Assembly: GCA_019914945.1 (NCBI GenBank)
Contig: CM034103.1
Span: 2,356,001-2,420,000 of the forward strand
Source of the DNA: Typha latifolia
Taxonomy: Eukaryota > Streptophyta > Magnoliopsida > Poales > Typhaceae
DNA: 64,000 bases
Direction: 5' to 3'
The notes under the pieces were generated by a model that had not been told where the DNA came from, ran no database searches, and saw only the letters and a list, made by a program, of their open reading frames with translations. Numbering within the stretch: position 1 is the first letter of the stretch; each line of letters starts with the position of its first letter. Position numbers and translations under genes: made by a program. Below, piece by piece: positions 37,581-49,062 of the stretch.

Positions 37581-38396
37581 TTAATAGTGGCAATCCACTA
37601 ATGCGGAAGCTGAGAAGATGAGGCGCTGCTTGCTGTCAAAGGGGAAGGCTTCCGGTGATGACTTGGCAATCTCCGGCCGGTCGTCGTCGGACGGCGCGGG
37701 GAGGTTGAGATCTAGCGAGAGGATGCTTCTCTCCTTCTTGGACTCTGATGCCGATACCGATACTGATGCTTCGGGAGCGTTTACCGGCCGGTGCCGTCGC
37801 ATGTGGCCGCCGAGCGCCTGGCCGGAGGAGAACTCGGACCCGCAAATAGCGCACTCGTGGACTCTTAGCTTGTTATTTGTTGCACTGATGCTTGGAAGAA
37901 ATATGGCCGTCGTCTTGGAAAAGGAATTCATGCTAATTTGTACGTTATCACCTTCGAGATCGGCGGTGGTCGGTTTCCTCTCCTCGGGCAACGATACCTT
38001 CGGCTTCTTGTGGCTCGCACGGTGGCCGCCGAGGGCTTGGAACGACGGGAAGCACTTGTTGCACGTCTTGCACTCGTAGACGTAGAATCCAGCCTTGCCG
38101 TCGGTCGTCGTGGTGGTCTCAGCGAACCTCCGGCTCGTGAACTTGGCGCCGGGGCCCTCCTCGGGGGGCGGCGACGGCTCCGGCGCTCGCCCTTGGGCGA
38201 GGAGTATGAGGCAATTGGCCATGTCCTCGTCCTCCTCGGTAGCGCTCCCGGAGAACTCCACCGAGGAGGTCGACGAGGCCGATGCCGCTGCCGCTCCGGG
38301 GACGTACCGCGGGCGCTTGGTCCGCTTTCCCTTTACCACTGCGAGCGGATGCTCATTATTAGTGGCGGTGGCGTTGCTGCTATTCTGAGGGGTCAT
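37581..38396 (-). CDS. C2H2 zinc-finger repressor with EAR motif (ZAT type, C1-2i)
   Basis: A single-exon gene for 271 residues. Two plant-type Q-fingers are present: [20 protein letters not shown] (107-126, closing His at 129) and [20 protein letters not shown] (180-199, closing His at 202), both with the invariant QALGGH. An N-terminal basic block ([10 protein letters not shown], 22-31) is a likely nuclear signal. [15 protein letters not shown] (55-69) is the acidic/leucine-rich L-box. SLDLNLPAP (227-235) is an EAR repression motif that recruits TOPLESS-type co-repressors. This architecture defines stress- and development-responsive ZAT proteins; length and L-box suit the ZAT5/ZAT11 group, but the exact orthologue is unclear. 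The gene is GC-rich with homopolymeric Ala, Thr and Ser runs. Long AG repeats lie upstream in its promoter side. Confidence 0.93.
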   Translation of the reverse strand: MTPQNSSNATATNNEHPLAVVKGKRTKRPRYVPGAAAASASSTSSVEFSGSATEEDEDMANCLILLAQGRAPEPSPPPEEGPGAKFTSRRFAETTTTTDGKAGFYVYECKTCNKCFPSFQALGGHRASHKKPKVSLPEERKPTTADLEGDNVQISMNSFSKTTAIFLPSISATNNKLRVHECAICGSEFSSGQALGGHMRRHRPVNAPEASVSVSASESKKERSILSLDLNLPAPSDDDRPEIAKSSPEAFPFDSKQRLIFSASALVDCHY

Positions 38397-38647
38397 GGCG
38401 GCCTCCTCAGAAGTAAAAATAGAAAAGTAGGAAGAAGAAGAAGAAGAAGAAAGAATAAGAATAGAGAAGAAGAGAAATGGAGAGTTAAAAAGAGAGTGTG
38501 AATGAATAGGAGAAGAGGAGGTTTTTTTTTTCTTATTTATAGAGGAGAGAGAGAGAGAGTCTAAGAATTCAAAAGCCGGCCATTTGGCTATAACCGTGAA
38601 TTACAAGGGCAGCCTTCCGTTTATATTCCAAGGCTCACTTACTCACC

Positions 38648-38648
<1 letters not shown>

Positions 38649-38690
<42 letters not shown>
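38649..38690 (+). repeat. (AG)n microsatellite, 21 units
   Basis: A pure AG run about 250 bases upstream of the zinc-finger start codon, reading (CT)n on the gene strand. A second, shorter AG run lies at about 38998-39022. CT/GA tracts are frequent in plant core promoters. Confidence 0.95.
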
Positions 38691-38694
<4 letters not shown>

Positions 38695-38996
38695 TTTTTA
38701 AAATAGGCAGAAGAGAAACGACTGGCAGAAGGAATTAGGTTGGAGATTATAGAGGTGTGGAGTGAAGAGAGGGGGAGTGATGAGACTTGGAGGAGGAGGG
38801 AGGCTATTCTTAGAGATGTGTTTGTTTTCTATTGTTACGGCAAATTAGAGATAGACAGAGAGAGAAAGAGGATGGGGTTTGCGTTGGTGCTTGGATTGGA
38901 CCACATTAAAAAGCCAAATTGCAATCGCTTCTTTAAAAAAAAAGAAGAATGTGTTAATTGTAATTTGAGAGATGTAAGAGTGAGTCATAATGTTAT

Positions 38997-39027
<31 letters not shown>

Positions 39028-40567
39028 TATACATGAGAGATTCGGTTTTCTTTGGAAGCAAGTCTATTTCTTTTGTGCCACGATTCTTGCTGTTGATAGG
39101 ATTGCACTGCAAGCCTGGAACCACGGAAACTACGCTCCTCCTCTTTTCCTTTTTTTTTTCCTTCTTTTCTCTCTAAATACAGTGTGATATTTCTACTGCG
39201 TTTCATTAATTGAGATGGTGATATGGAGTCGAGCGAGTGAAAGAGATAAAAGTGTAAGACAAAACGAGTCAACTGGGAGGAGGAGGGTGGGAAGTGAGTG
39301 GGGGATGGATTAAGGAGAGAAAAGATTCTTGGCGTAATGAATTGCTGGTTGAGTTAGTTGTGAGAGGCACGAAAGTGCAATGCCAACCTAGCTCTCTCTA
39401 TATATCTCTCTCTCACATTGTATTAGGTGGTGGGGGCAAGTAAGGCATCACTTGATGGTAGTAGTGGTGGATTTGGCTTCTCCCTCTCCCTCTCCCTCTC
39501 CCTCTCTTTCCGACCTTATTTTGCAACCCAATCTACCATCCTTTTCTTGCTAAAACTAATTGCACAAAAGATATTTATTCTCGCACTTGCAAAATCTGAC
39601 CTGATCTTAGAAAAGTCACATGGTGTTTCATGTGCCAAGCCATAAGATGGTTAGTTTAACCTACCAGCCAACTGGACCCCCTAATAGGTCCAATATTTTC
39701 GTTCGGTTAATTTACACCCAACTAAATTATAAATTAACTCCTAGAAATAGAACAGAAGTAAAATTATTTTTAACTCTATTATATTTAGAGATAATGATTC
39801 ATATTTACATTATACTTATAGATTAAATGATATAAAATAGAGTGGAGAAGTGGAACACTCCAAAAGAGTACTCCGCAGTGAACGCCAATATCTTAGTATT
39901 GTGGACACTTCCACCGTTTTAGTATAGATACAAATACTTTTAAACTGAATTTAGTGTAAATTAATTGTTTTTTAATATGATTATTAAACAAGCTGTGTAT
40001 ATATATATATATATATATGTTACACTTAGGCTTTCTGAATTGTAATTATCCCTACTATATATATATATGTATATAAATGAAGAACTTGTACCACTAATCA
40101 AGAAAGAAATGAGAAAATACAACACAAATCATATATAAATAAGAAGTTAACATCTCATGATGAAGCAACCAAGTTCCTCAATTCCCATTCTCCCAATCAT
40201 TTTTGAGATTAAATTTGTTGGTATTATTGGCTTCAAGTGAGGGGAAGAGTCAAATGCCCCCAATTCCCTCCTCTCCCATGACTAGTATTTTAAAAAAGGG
40301 GTTAACTTTGTTAATGGGTAGCCACTAGCTTTGGTTGGAGGATAGTATTATTCCTTGGGGCCATTAGCCTAATACCATGTGCTAGAATAATCTTGTTTCT
40401 TTTGGTGATGCCTAACTTATAAATTTTGTCTCCATGATATTAGTATCATGGTTATCCAACTATTAATTTCATAATTAGCACAAGCAATTATTCTAAGTCT
40501 TTAACCTAATAGCAATAGGTTTGTTACATAATAGCTTAAGCTTTTTCGATCAACTAATTATTTAACA

Positions 40568-40607
40568 TAATTAGTAGAAAAATTATAACCAATTTTTCTA
40601 CTAATTA
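40568..40607. repeat. Perfect 17-bp inverted repeat, 6-base loop
   Basis: Arms TAATTAGTAGAAAAATT (40568-40584) and its exact complement (40591-40607) are separated by ATAACC. It could be a fold-back transposon core or a hairpin in a transcript; no gene is nearby. Confidence 0.9.
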
Positions 40608-41328
40608 GTTATAATTTTTAATATTTTCACTATAAATAAATAGCAAACTGTCTATCTAGCTATAAATATGACTATATTTATACGGAATAATTAAATATTT
40701 TTAAACACATGAGATATGTTAAAATCGAGCTAAACCACAGGGAGATAAATTATAATTTCCTCTTTATTCTTTTTCCTAACTAATTTATTTTCTTAGATAT
40801 ACAACTCACGTAATATTCTTATCCCATGCATCTATCTTTCCATGCCAAACACTACACAATAATTTTTATTCTAATTTCTTATACCAGCAATTACACTAAA
40901 TATGGTATAAAGTTGAGATTATAGTTTGGACAAGCAGACTATTACTATCACCATGGGTGATTAAAATGATATAAGTTTACAAGGTAAAATAATAATTTAC
41001 ATACATAAAAGAATATTAGATGGAAGATAGATGAAGAGAAAAGTGGACATTATTATGTTAAACTTAAGACCCAACTCTCTTCTCTACTTGCATGGGTCTC
41101 GTTGGTGTAGTTGTTGTTACTGGTGGCAGTGGAGTAGGAAATTAATTGTGACTACTAAGGAAGGAAAAGAAGTAAATTGTACATACCGTAGGAGATCGAC
41201 ACTGTCGACCTCGTACCTAATCCTCCTCCCACTTCACCCAGCTTTTTTACCTTATTATGCTCTCCCTGAGGCAATTTTTCAAATAACACCCCTTCTCTTT
41301 TTTATTTATGAATGACACCCGAAAGTAT

Positions 41329-41329
41329 A

Positions 41330-41375
<46 letters not shown>
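41329..41375 (+). repeat. (ATT)n microsatellite
   Basis: About 15 uninterrupted ATT units in intergenic DNA. Confidence 0.95.
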
Positions 41376-42379
41376 GTTTGACTTACTGCTCTTAATCCGA
41401 CGGTATGGTTTATTTAACTCTACGAATGGAGTTACAAAAATCGCAAACACTTTAATACCAGTTTAAAATTTATAATTCTAATGTAATCTAATGACTATAA
41501 TAGCTACTTTTTATACCTAATTTTGTAGTACTAAGTTATACTTTCTTCCGATAATTTTTTCTTTAAAGATATGATTGTGGTAGATATTATTGATATTACT
41601 TAATATTAGACAATTTAAATTTAATTCTTTGCATTTATAGGAGATAGACTTCAATTTAAATTTGATTCGGTATCTTTATCTATTATTAAATTTTAGTTTT
41701 AAATCAATTTTAAATTAATGAAAGATATATGCAAGTAATTAAAAAATAATTGAAGAGATATAATTTAATTAAATTTTTATCGAGTTAACATTAGAAAGAT
41801 ATCAATACCCTTATTCTTTTCTGATATATGTATATATATTATTTTTAATTAAGAGTATATATGTATTTTATTTGATATATTATTAAGATAATATAATTGT
41901 CAAAAAATAATGTGAAGGGCATGCATATAAATATAAAATTTAAACGGATACATATGTAAAAAAAATAAAATAAAATAAAAAAACTAATTAAATAGTACTG
42001 ACTTGGAAATTATAATTTAGAAATAACTAGTTTAGTGTATTTATTATATCTTTAAAGATATTAATCGCTAGATCTCTTTTTATCTTAGAAAGATAGGGAG
42101 ATACAAAGAGCATTGAAGAAGAGCTTTACATAAACATTTTTTGGTCCATATTAACTAAATTTACTAAAGTACCCCTGACAACCCTATTTCTACTTGTTTC
42201 AAAATATTTTTGGTCTGCCTCCTTTAATTAAAAATTACTAGGAGACATAGAGGAAGGATTTTATTTTTGTAAATATGGAATGCTTTGGAGATAACAAAAT
42301 ATCACACTGTTTAATTAGGATGCAAGAATTATGATTAATCATAGATATTAAGCAACTTTGCCACAGTTGGAGAGACCTT

Positions 42380-42806
42380 TTATCTGAAGAAAATAAAACT
42401 TCATTCTCCTCTATTTATAATTCTAATTATCTTATATTAACTCATCAATTATTCTAAACATTTAAAAGACGAAAGAACGATAATCTTTATATTTTATATT
42501 ATAACACTCTTTCTCACTTCTGGGTTGAAATATTTTGATGGGTCCAAGAAGTGTATTTAATTTAAACTAGTGGAGTTATATATTTTCGAGCAGAGATGAG
42601 CATAACAGAATTTGAATCTATAACCTCTAGCTCTGATACCATGTTAACTTACAAATTAGAATACATCACATTCTATCAACAACGTTCTCTTCTTCTTGTC
42701 AAGTGTTAACTCACTAATTGCTCTAAAAGTTTAAGCTATTATAAATAACAATAATTTTTATATATAATTAAAATAAATATATAATTTAATATTTTATATT
42801 CTGACA
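42380..42806 (-). mobile_element. TRIM-like miniature LTR retrotransposon
   Basis: Read on the minus strand, the 5' LTR runs from 42806 (TGTCAGAATATAAAATATTA) to 42642, ending AAGTTAACA. The primer-binding site TGGTATCAGAGC follows directly (42641-42630), complementary to initiator tRNA-Met. A non-coding interior of about 120 bases ends in a purine tract AAGTGAGAAAGAG (42519-42507). Then TGTTATAATATAAAATATAA starts a diverged 3' LTR at 42506. Both LTRs share TGTYATAATATAAAATAT, a TTTAGA block and GAGTTAA in the same order. Total ~430 bases with no coding capacity fits TRIM elements. The far end of the 3' LTR is unclear. Confidence 0.65.
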
Positions 42807-43174
42807 TCTATACATTTAGCAAATTAAAAAATGGGTGTAATCCTAATCCTCACTCTCACGAAAAAAAAGAAGATAAATCTATATTCCGAGATTCTGGTTT
42901 TTTTTTTTTTACATTTACACCCCTCGAATACAGTATTGTTTCGTCCGAATGGAGTCCTGAATTGTAAAAACGACAGAATGCCGCTAAGCTTCCGTTCTTC
43001 GAGTCGTATCTACCATGTGATGTTCGGCTGTTAAAAGTTATCATTACCTCATTTTACGTGCAGTATTCACGTGTTTATGTTGTCAAAGTATAATATTGTT
43101 CAAATGTTGGGTTTGTTTATAAATGTACCCAAACCAGATCCGACCCGATATATTGATCGGGTTTAGGATCGAGT
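42807..43174. other. Spacer upstream of the kelch gene
   Basis: No gene seen. GC content rises from about 43130 toward the promoter and leader of the kelch gene. Confidence 0.5.
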
Positions 43175-43228
43175 TGGGCCTTAACGGGCCGTGCAGGATT
43201 AGTACCCGTAGCATCTATGACCGGCCCA
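43175..43228 (+). promoter_or_regulatory. Site II-type boxes of the kelch gene
   Basis: TGGGCC at 43175-43180 and its complement GGCCCA at 43223-43228 lie just before the presumed leader. TGGGCY boxes are known binding sites for TCP factors in growth-linked plant genes. A telobox-like CTAGGGTTTT follows at about 43365, inside the leader. Confidence 0.5.
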
Positions 43229-43229
43229 A

Positions 43230-44066
43230 AATCCTCCTCCTTGTCTCTCTCGGCTCTCCTTCCTCTTGTCCGTTTCAAAAGTCCACTCTCCTTGGCCGAG
43301 ATCCAAGAATATACCGGTTTCGAATCGAGACGAGAGGCATTCGTCTATTTGGTCTTCCTCTCGCTAGGGTTTTATCGAGCTCGCTGGATCCCCTTAATTT
43401 ATTTCTTGGTCCTTCTCGTAGATCTGCGTCTGATCGAGAGGTAAAGATTCGAGCTCAATTGCCATCGCATTGCTGCGTTTTGATCTGGTGTTTGATCTCT
43501 TCATTTGATTTTGAATCTTTTAGTTGCCACAGTTTGATTTGACGGAAATCCAGCAACTGGAAATAGGAATTGAACAAGAGGTGATTCTGAATTCGGAGAA
43601 TTGATTTAGGAGAACCAAACCAGAATTTTGGTTATTTATTCTTGATAGCTAGTCAGAGTCAGGAGATCTTTCTACGAAATTAAGTATGGTTACGGAATAA
43701 ATTGTTATTATTCCGGACTTAGTTATACAGTAAAAACTTAGGTTGTGGGATCTACGCCCAAAATATATTTATCGAGATGTCTCAGATGTTTTAATGTAAA
43801 TTAGGGTTGTGCATGTACAATGTAAATGATCACCGGGTGGCAATGTCTTGTTTTTTTCTTTCTTTTGTTTTGGAGGGAGATTCTTGCATTGTAAAACCTT
43901 TGTAGTCGAGGTAAATCTATATATTTCTCCACAAAAAAAAAGAGGATGCATTCATGTTTTTGAAATTCTCTTGTAATTTTCGTAATTCCTATATTTTTTC
44001 TACTATTGAGCTATACCTCCATGATGATACCACAAGGATATCTGCTTTTTGATATTTTGAGCAGGC
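43230..44066 (+). other. 5' leader and first intron of the kelch gene
   Basis: A GC-richer leader ends at GATCGAGAG with donor GTAAAG at 43441. The intron runs to TTTTGAGCAG at 44064, leaving GC directly before the ATG at 44067. A first intron within the 5' UTR is common in plant housekeeping genes. The transcription start is not resolved. Confidence 0.55.
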
Positions 44067-47000
44067 ATGGGAGAGAAGGATGTTAATGGGGTCTCAGGTA
44101 TCACTGCATTTTTATCCACTGTGCCGTACGATCAGTGGACTTCAGTTAACCCTTCTGGTTGGCGCCCATCAGCCCGATATAAGGTACAACAATCAATCCT
44201 AGATGGGATTTGTTCTTACCTTAGATTAAGTTACATGTTGCTTCTTTTCAATTTTCCTTTTCCTTGGGCATGATGACATTGTCTAGAATGTTGAGTGCGT
44301 CTACTTTTTTAAACTTTTCTTTTGCTATTCTGATCCCTTATGATCTTCATTGCAGCATTTATGGATCTATTACACTTGTCGCAGCTTACCTTTTTTCTCT
44401 TTTGATATTGTAGCATGCAGCAGCAGTGGTCCAGGACAAGCTGTATGTAGTTGGGGGGAGTCGCAATGGCAGATATCTATCTGATGTCCAGGTTCATACA
44501 GACTCTTAGAATTGTGATTATACATCTGTTGCTAAAGATGATAATATGTGACAAATTTCACAGGTTTTCGATTTTAGTACTTTAAAGTGGTCCACTTTTA
44601 GCCAGAAAATGGATTCACAGGATCCAAAATCAGATATCAATATCTCAGATCAAGTCTTCCCAGCATCTGCAGGCCATAGTTTGGTAAGTCTTTTCTCTTT
44701 TGTTGGAAACAGAAACCTGTGTATCTTACTTTTGGCATTCTCTTTGAACTTGAGAAGACATTTACTGCATTAGTTCAAGGTAAGTTAATGTTGTATCTTT
44801 GTACAGATTAAGTGGGAAGATAAGCTTCTGGTTATTGCCGGACATTCCAAGGAATCGTCAAATACTGTCAGAGGTCTGTTTCCAAATTGAGACTGCACTG
44901 CACTTCTTAAACTTCTCTTTTGCTTGCTTACAAAAATGTGAACCACTAAAATTGTAGGTTGGGTGTCTTTCATGTCATTCATTGAATGTTCAGTTGTTCG
45001 CTGTTTTAGATCAACCTCACTGCAGCTGAATTATATTATTATGCCATAACATAATAAATTAATAATTGTCATTAATAAGAGCTGAATCAGTCACCGTGCA
45101 AGTTTTATGCATTTGAACCAGATACCAGAAAATGCCCTTTTTGCTTTGAAATATAAAAACAGAGTTTGAGAGTTTGGGCATTACCCAAAATTTGGATTGT
45201 GGAATATATACTATTAAATAGATTGTAGATTCAGAGAAGAATTTCTTGAAGAAGAAACACTAGGCTGTATGTACTAACAGTATATACTGTTATCATAAGT
45301 AATTTGTTATCTTTCCAGAGTACAGATGCTCTGGTATCTGTTAAGATGTAAATTTAAACTCATATAATCCTAAAAAAGACTATTTATATCTCGATCTAGA
45401 TCTCAATTCATGCCGGATACACTAGCCTATATCCTTCTCTGGCTAATCTTGGACATGGAAGCGAGATTAGATCTCTAATATCCCACCTTTTGCATCTTTT
45501 TTTGCATGTGATCTAAGCAAGATTTAGAAAGGAGACCTACTTGGCTATTCCTATCATGCTGGCATTAGAGCATGCTTGCATGCTAATTTGTATTGTTCAC
45601 TTGTTTCATTGGCTCAAAGTAGAATTGCTGGTTGCAGGATGTAACCCATAATTGTTAGTAGGTAAATACATACTTGCCATTTGCTGTAAACTGTTTTGGA
45701 TCACTGGTGCTTACATCTTATGCTGAATTGCCTTGAATGCAGTTTGGTCAATTGATGTAGAAACACACAGCTGGTCTGCTATAGATGCCCATGGAAAAGT
45801 TCCGGTAATTTGAACATTTCATTCTTGATCTTGAATATTCATCAGTTTAAGAATTAAATCAAGTTTTTTTCGTTCTTTTCATTTGTCAAAGTTTAATGGA
45901 AAGAGGTGGACTGGCATTGTCCATCAATTTTTCATCTCAAGGTGTTAGGATTATCTAGTGATTGCTAAAACCTTCAGATATTTGGCTACAGATAGCTCGT
46001 GGAGGACAATCTGTATCACTAGTTGGTTCACAACTGGTTATGTTTGGTGGAGAAGATAATAGAAGGAAGCTGTTAAATGACCTCCATATTCTCGACTTGA
46101 AGACTATGACATGGGAAGTAGTAGAAACCAAGTAAGAGTTAGTTTGTCAAATTGTAGTTGTGGCTGTGTAGTCAGGATGATCTTTAACCTTTTCTTTTAT
46201 ATGTTTTCACAGAAAAGCAGCTCCAGCTCCTAGATTCGATCATACAGCTGCAGTGTATGCAGGCAACTATCTTTTGATCTTTGGTGGTTCTTCTCATTCT
46301 ACCTGTTTCAATGATTTACATCTACTTGACTTGCAAACTGTAAGCCTTTTATTCTGGATCTAGGTGGTTATGTATATAAAATCCTAATGTTAGTCAATCT
46401 ACTATCCGACAAAGGAATGTTTTTTTTTGTCTTCATTATGGTGCAATTGAATTTAGCTCCTCAGCAATATGTTCTTTTCTTCTACTTACTGTTTAATTAA
46501 TTAGTAGTCTTGATTCTTGAATTACAGATGGAGTGGTCTCAACCTGAGACTCAAGGTGCATATGTTACTCCTAGGGGTGGTCATGCTGGCACCACCCTCA
46601 ATGAAAACTGGTTCATTGTTGGTGGTGGAGATAATAGAAGTGGTAAGATATCTTATCTCAATATTCTGAGTAACAACTATGATTAGTTTTTCTGTTTTGC
46701 CACTGTTTTTTTCTTCTAGTTGTCAATGTTCTATGAACAAAATAAACTTGTCCACAGGTGCTACAGAGACGATTGTCTTGAACACATCCAAGTTTGTCTG
46801 GTCAGTGGCCACAAGTGTAACTGAACGAGATCCACTTGCTAGTGAGGTTGGTACTGAATTATTAATGCCACTTATCTGATATAAAAGGTATCAGATCTAT
46901 CAGTTGCTCATTCAACTGCATTTAGAAGCTACGTATGAAGCAGGATCCTATTAATTTCAAGGATCACCTTCTAAGGGGGCAGCATTGTCTGTTGTAATCG

Positions 47001-48641
47001 ATGCTAATGGGGAGGCGGTAGCTGATGACAACACTTGTTGACATAAAGTACCATAGTTGGTTCCGTTCTAGGCTAGCTTATCAGTAATGAAAGAATGAGA
47101 ACATCGGCTCAAACTTGTGATCCACAACTTTGCATGATTTATTGAATAGTTGGGGAACATCAATTTTACACAAAGGAATAACAGTGGCACAATTTTATTC
47201 TCACAACTACTTCCATTTATTGCCTCAGTGCATCCCATCGTCAGTAAGATAGCATAACTTAATATTAGAGCATTCCATTAAATTGTTTGACTTCAAAGCT
47301 AGAATATCCTTAAGTTCTAATGATGATACAACATGCACGATTAATGCAACTCCTTTAAGCATATACTTGGCTTGTGAATGCTTGACAGGGCCTCACTCTT
47401 TGCTCGGCAACAGTAGATGGGGAAAATCTAATAATTACGTTTGGTGGTTACAACGGAAGGTACAACAATGAGGTGTGAACCATTAAGTCAAGCTATTTTG
47501 CAATTTATGGAGCTGATTTTTCGTTTGTAACAAGAAATTTCTTTAAAGATGTTATGATGTTTTATTCTTCAGATTATTGTAAGATGTTTCAACTATCATA
47601 CTTAAAATTGCATTCAATAATGTTTTCAGTCTCTAGAATCAAATATTTTTTCTGTGCCAATATTTTTTATTTTCTTTGAATCTTTTTCTTAATTTTCTTA
47701 ATTTTCTTTGTCTTTATGCCTGCTTTACGCAACTCTTCTGTGTATGTGTTCACACAATCACATGTCTATCATCTTCTCCTGCATGGAAATTGTTAATGTT
47801 CTAAAATGAACTTGTCTTCCTGTAATTTATTCTTTTGTTCATTACTGCAATTAAAATTTATGAACTTTTCCTGCAGATTTTTGTAATGAAACCTAAGCCA
47901 AGAGATTCAGTTCGACCTCGGCTTCTTCAATCAGCAGCTGCAGCTGCTGCAGCAGCTTCTGTAACTGCTGCTTATGCTATAAACATTGCAAGTGATGAGA
48001 AAAACATAGACGTTAAGATTGTAGATGATTCAGATATCAAGGGAGTTCAATTTGAGGGTGATACCAACAGAGTTGCTGCTGAAATTGATTTGATTAGTGC
48101 AGAAAAAAAGATTGTGGAATCCAGACTGGCGGAAGTAAGAGATGTGAACTCAAGATTAAAGGGCAACCTTGAAGAGATGAACATTTCACGTAATGAATTA
48201 GCAAAGGTAAATTTTCATTCTGAGATCAAAGAGTACTTCGTATCTCAAAGCATATGATTTTTTTTCACTCTTTTTGCCTTGTCAAAGGAACTTCAATCAG
48301 TTCAAGGTCAACTAGAAGCCGAAAGTGCAAGATGTTTCAAGTTGGAGGTTTTGGATTTGACTCACTTTTTATTAGTTCCGTTCATTTGGGATGTTCTTTC
48401 AAGTGTTTATTTTTTCAATTATCTTCAATTTCTGATTGTTTTTTTTTTCTCTCGATTTACTTAGACACAAATTGCAGCAGCACAGAAGAAATTGGAGTCT
48501 CTTAGTTCTTTGGAGCTTCAACTTGAAGTCTTACAACAACAAAAACTTCATGTAGAAAGAAATATGGCTGCTGATCAAAGGCAAAAGTCAGGAGGTGTTT
48601 GGCAATGGATGAGTGGAACTACTCAGAATTCTGAACAGTAA
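44067..48641 (+). CDS. Kelch-repeat protein with C-terminal coiled coil (ACBP4/6-related, no ACB domain seen)
   Basis: Thirteen coding exons: 44067-44183, 44414-44491, 44564-44683, 44807-44873, 45743-45804, 45992-46131, 46213-46339, 46528-46642, 46758-46846, 47389-47472, 47877-48206, 48288-48347, 48465-48641. All use GT-AG, phases agree, and the product is 521 residues. Residues about 20-345 form a kelch beta-propeller. Blades show GG doublets and spaced W/Y: KLYVVGGSRNGRYLSDV, QLVMFGGEDNRRKLLNDL, YLLIFGGSSHSTCFNDL, NWFIVGGGDN, LIITFGGYNGRYNNE. An alanine-rich linker and a long coiled coil (about 400-505) follow, ending VWQWMSG. The propeller resembles kelch-type acyl-CoA-binding proteins (ACBP4-6), but no acyl-CoA-binding domain precedes it, so lipid binding should not be assumed. 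Likely a cytosolic scaffold. Intron 12 uses a weaker TCAAAG acceptor. Confidence 0.9.
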
Positions 48642-49062
48642 ACAGTAGGTACAATCTGCTGCATAAGTTTGTTTCACCTTACTTCTTGGTTGTGCTTCTG
48701 CAAAAATTACTGGTTAATCTAATTTCCCTTTTAATCTGCATGTAGTAAAAGCTGAGCCACAATTTTGACAAGTTGTGAACTAAGAATCTTTTACCTTCTA
48801 GTAGTAAAGGTGGGCAACAACACATAATCTTTTCTTTACATTGTACCAGTTGGATACTTTTCAGTTTGTCTCCCTTAGAGTTTCTATTCATAGGCTGACA
48901 TCAATTCCCTGATGCCTTTTGGACTAGAAGTGACAACCATGACTGCTTGTGATGATGGTTGTCTTAGTGGACATGGTGCATTCCCATGGTTCCTTTCACA
49001 ATACATCCATCTGCACAAATTCACAAGCTTGTCATCTTTTGATATGTTCTTCTCTAGATCAA
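48642..49062. other. 3' UTR/spacer of the kelch gene
   Basis: Probably includes the kelch 3' UTR. No other gene seen before the hAT element. Confidence 0.5.

Larger units (their letters stand above)
38700..42379. other. Intergenic region, no gene recognised
   Basis: Contains CTCTCC repeats (about 39480-39506), an AT run (about 39998-40018), a perfect hairpin at 40568-40607, and an ATT microsatellite at 41329-41375. Otherwise very AT-rich with short, unsupported open frames. Confidence 0.5.

Noticed and set aside
37618..38501. Plus-strand frames over the zinc-finger gene
   Set aside because: Antisense shadows of the ZAT-type reading frame.
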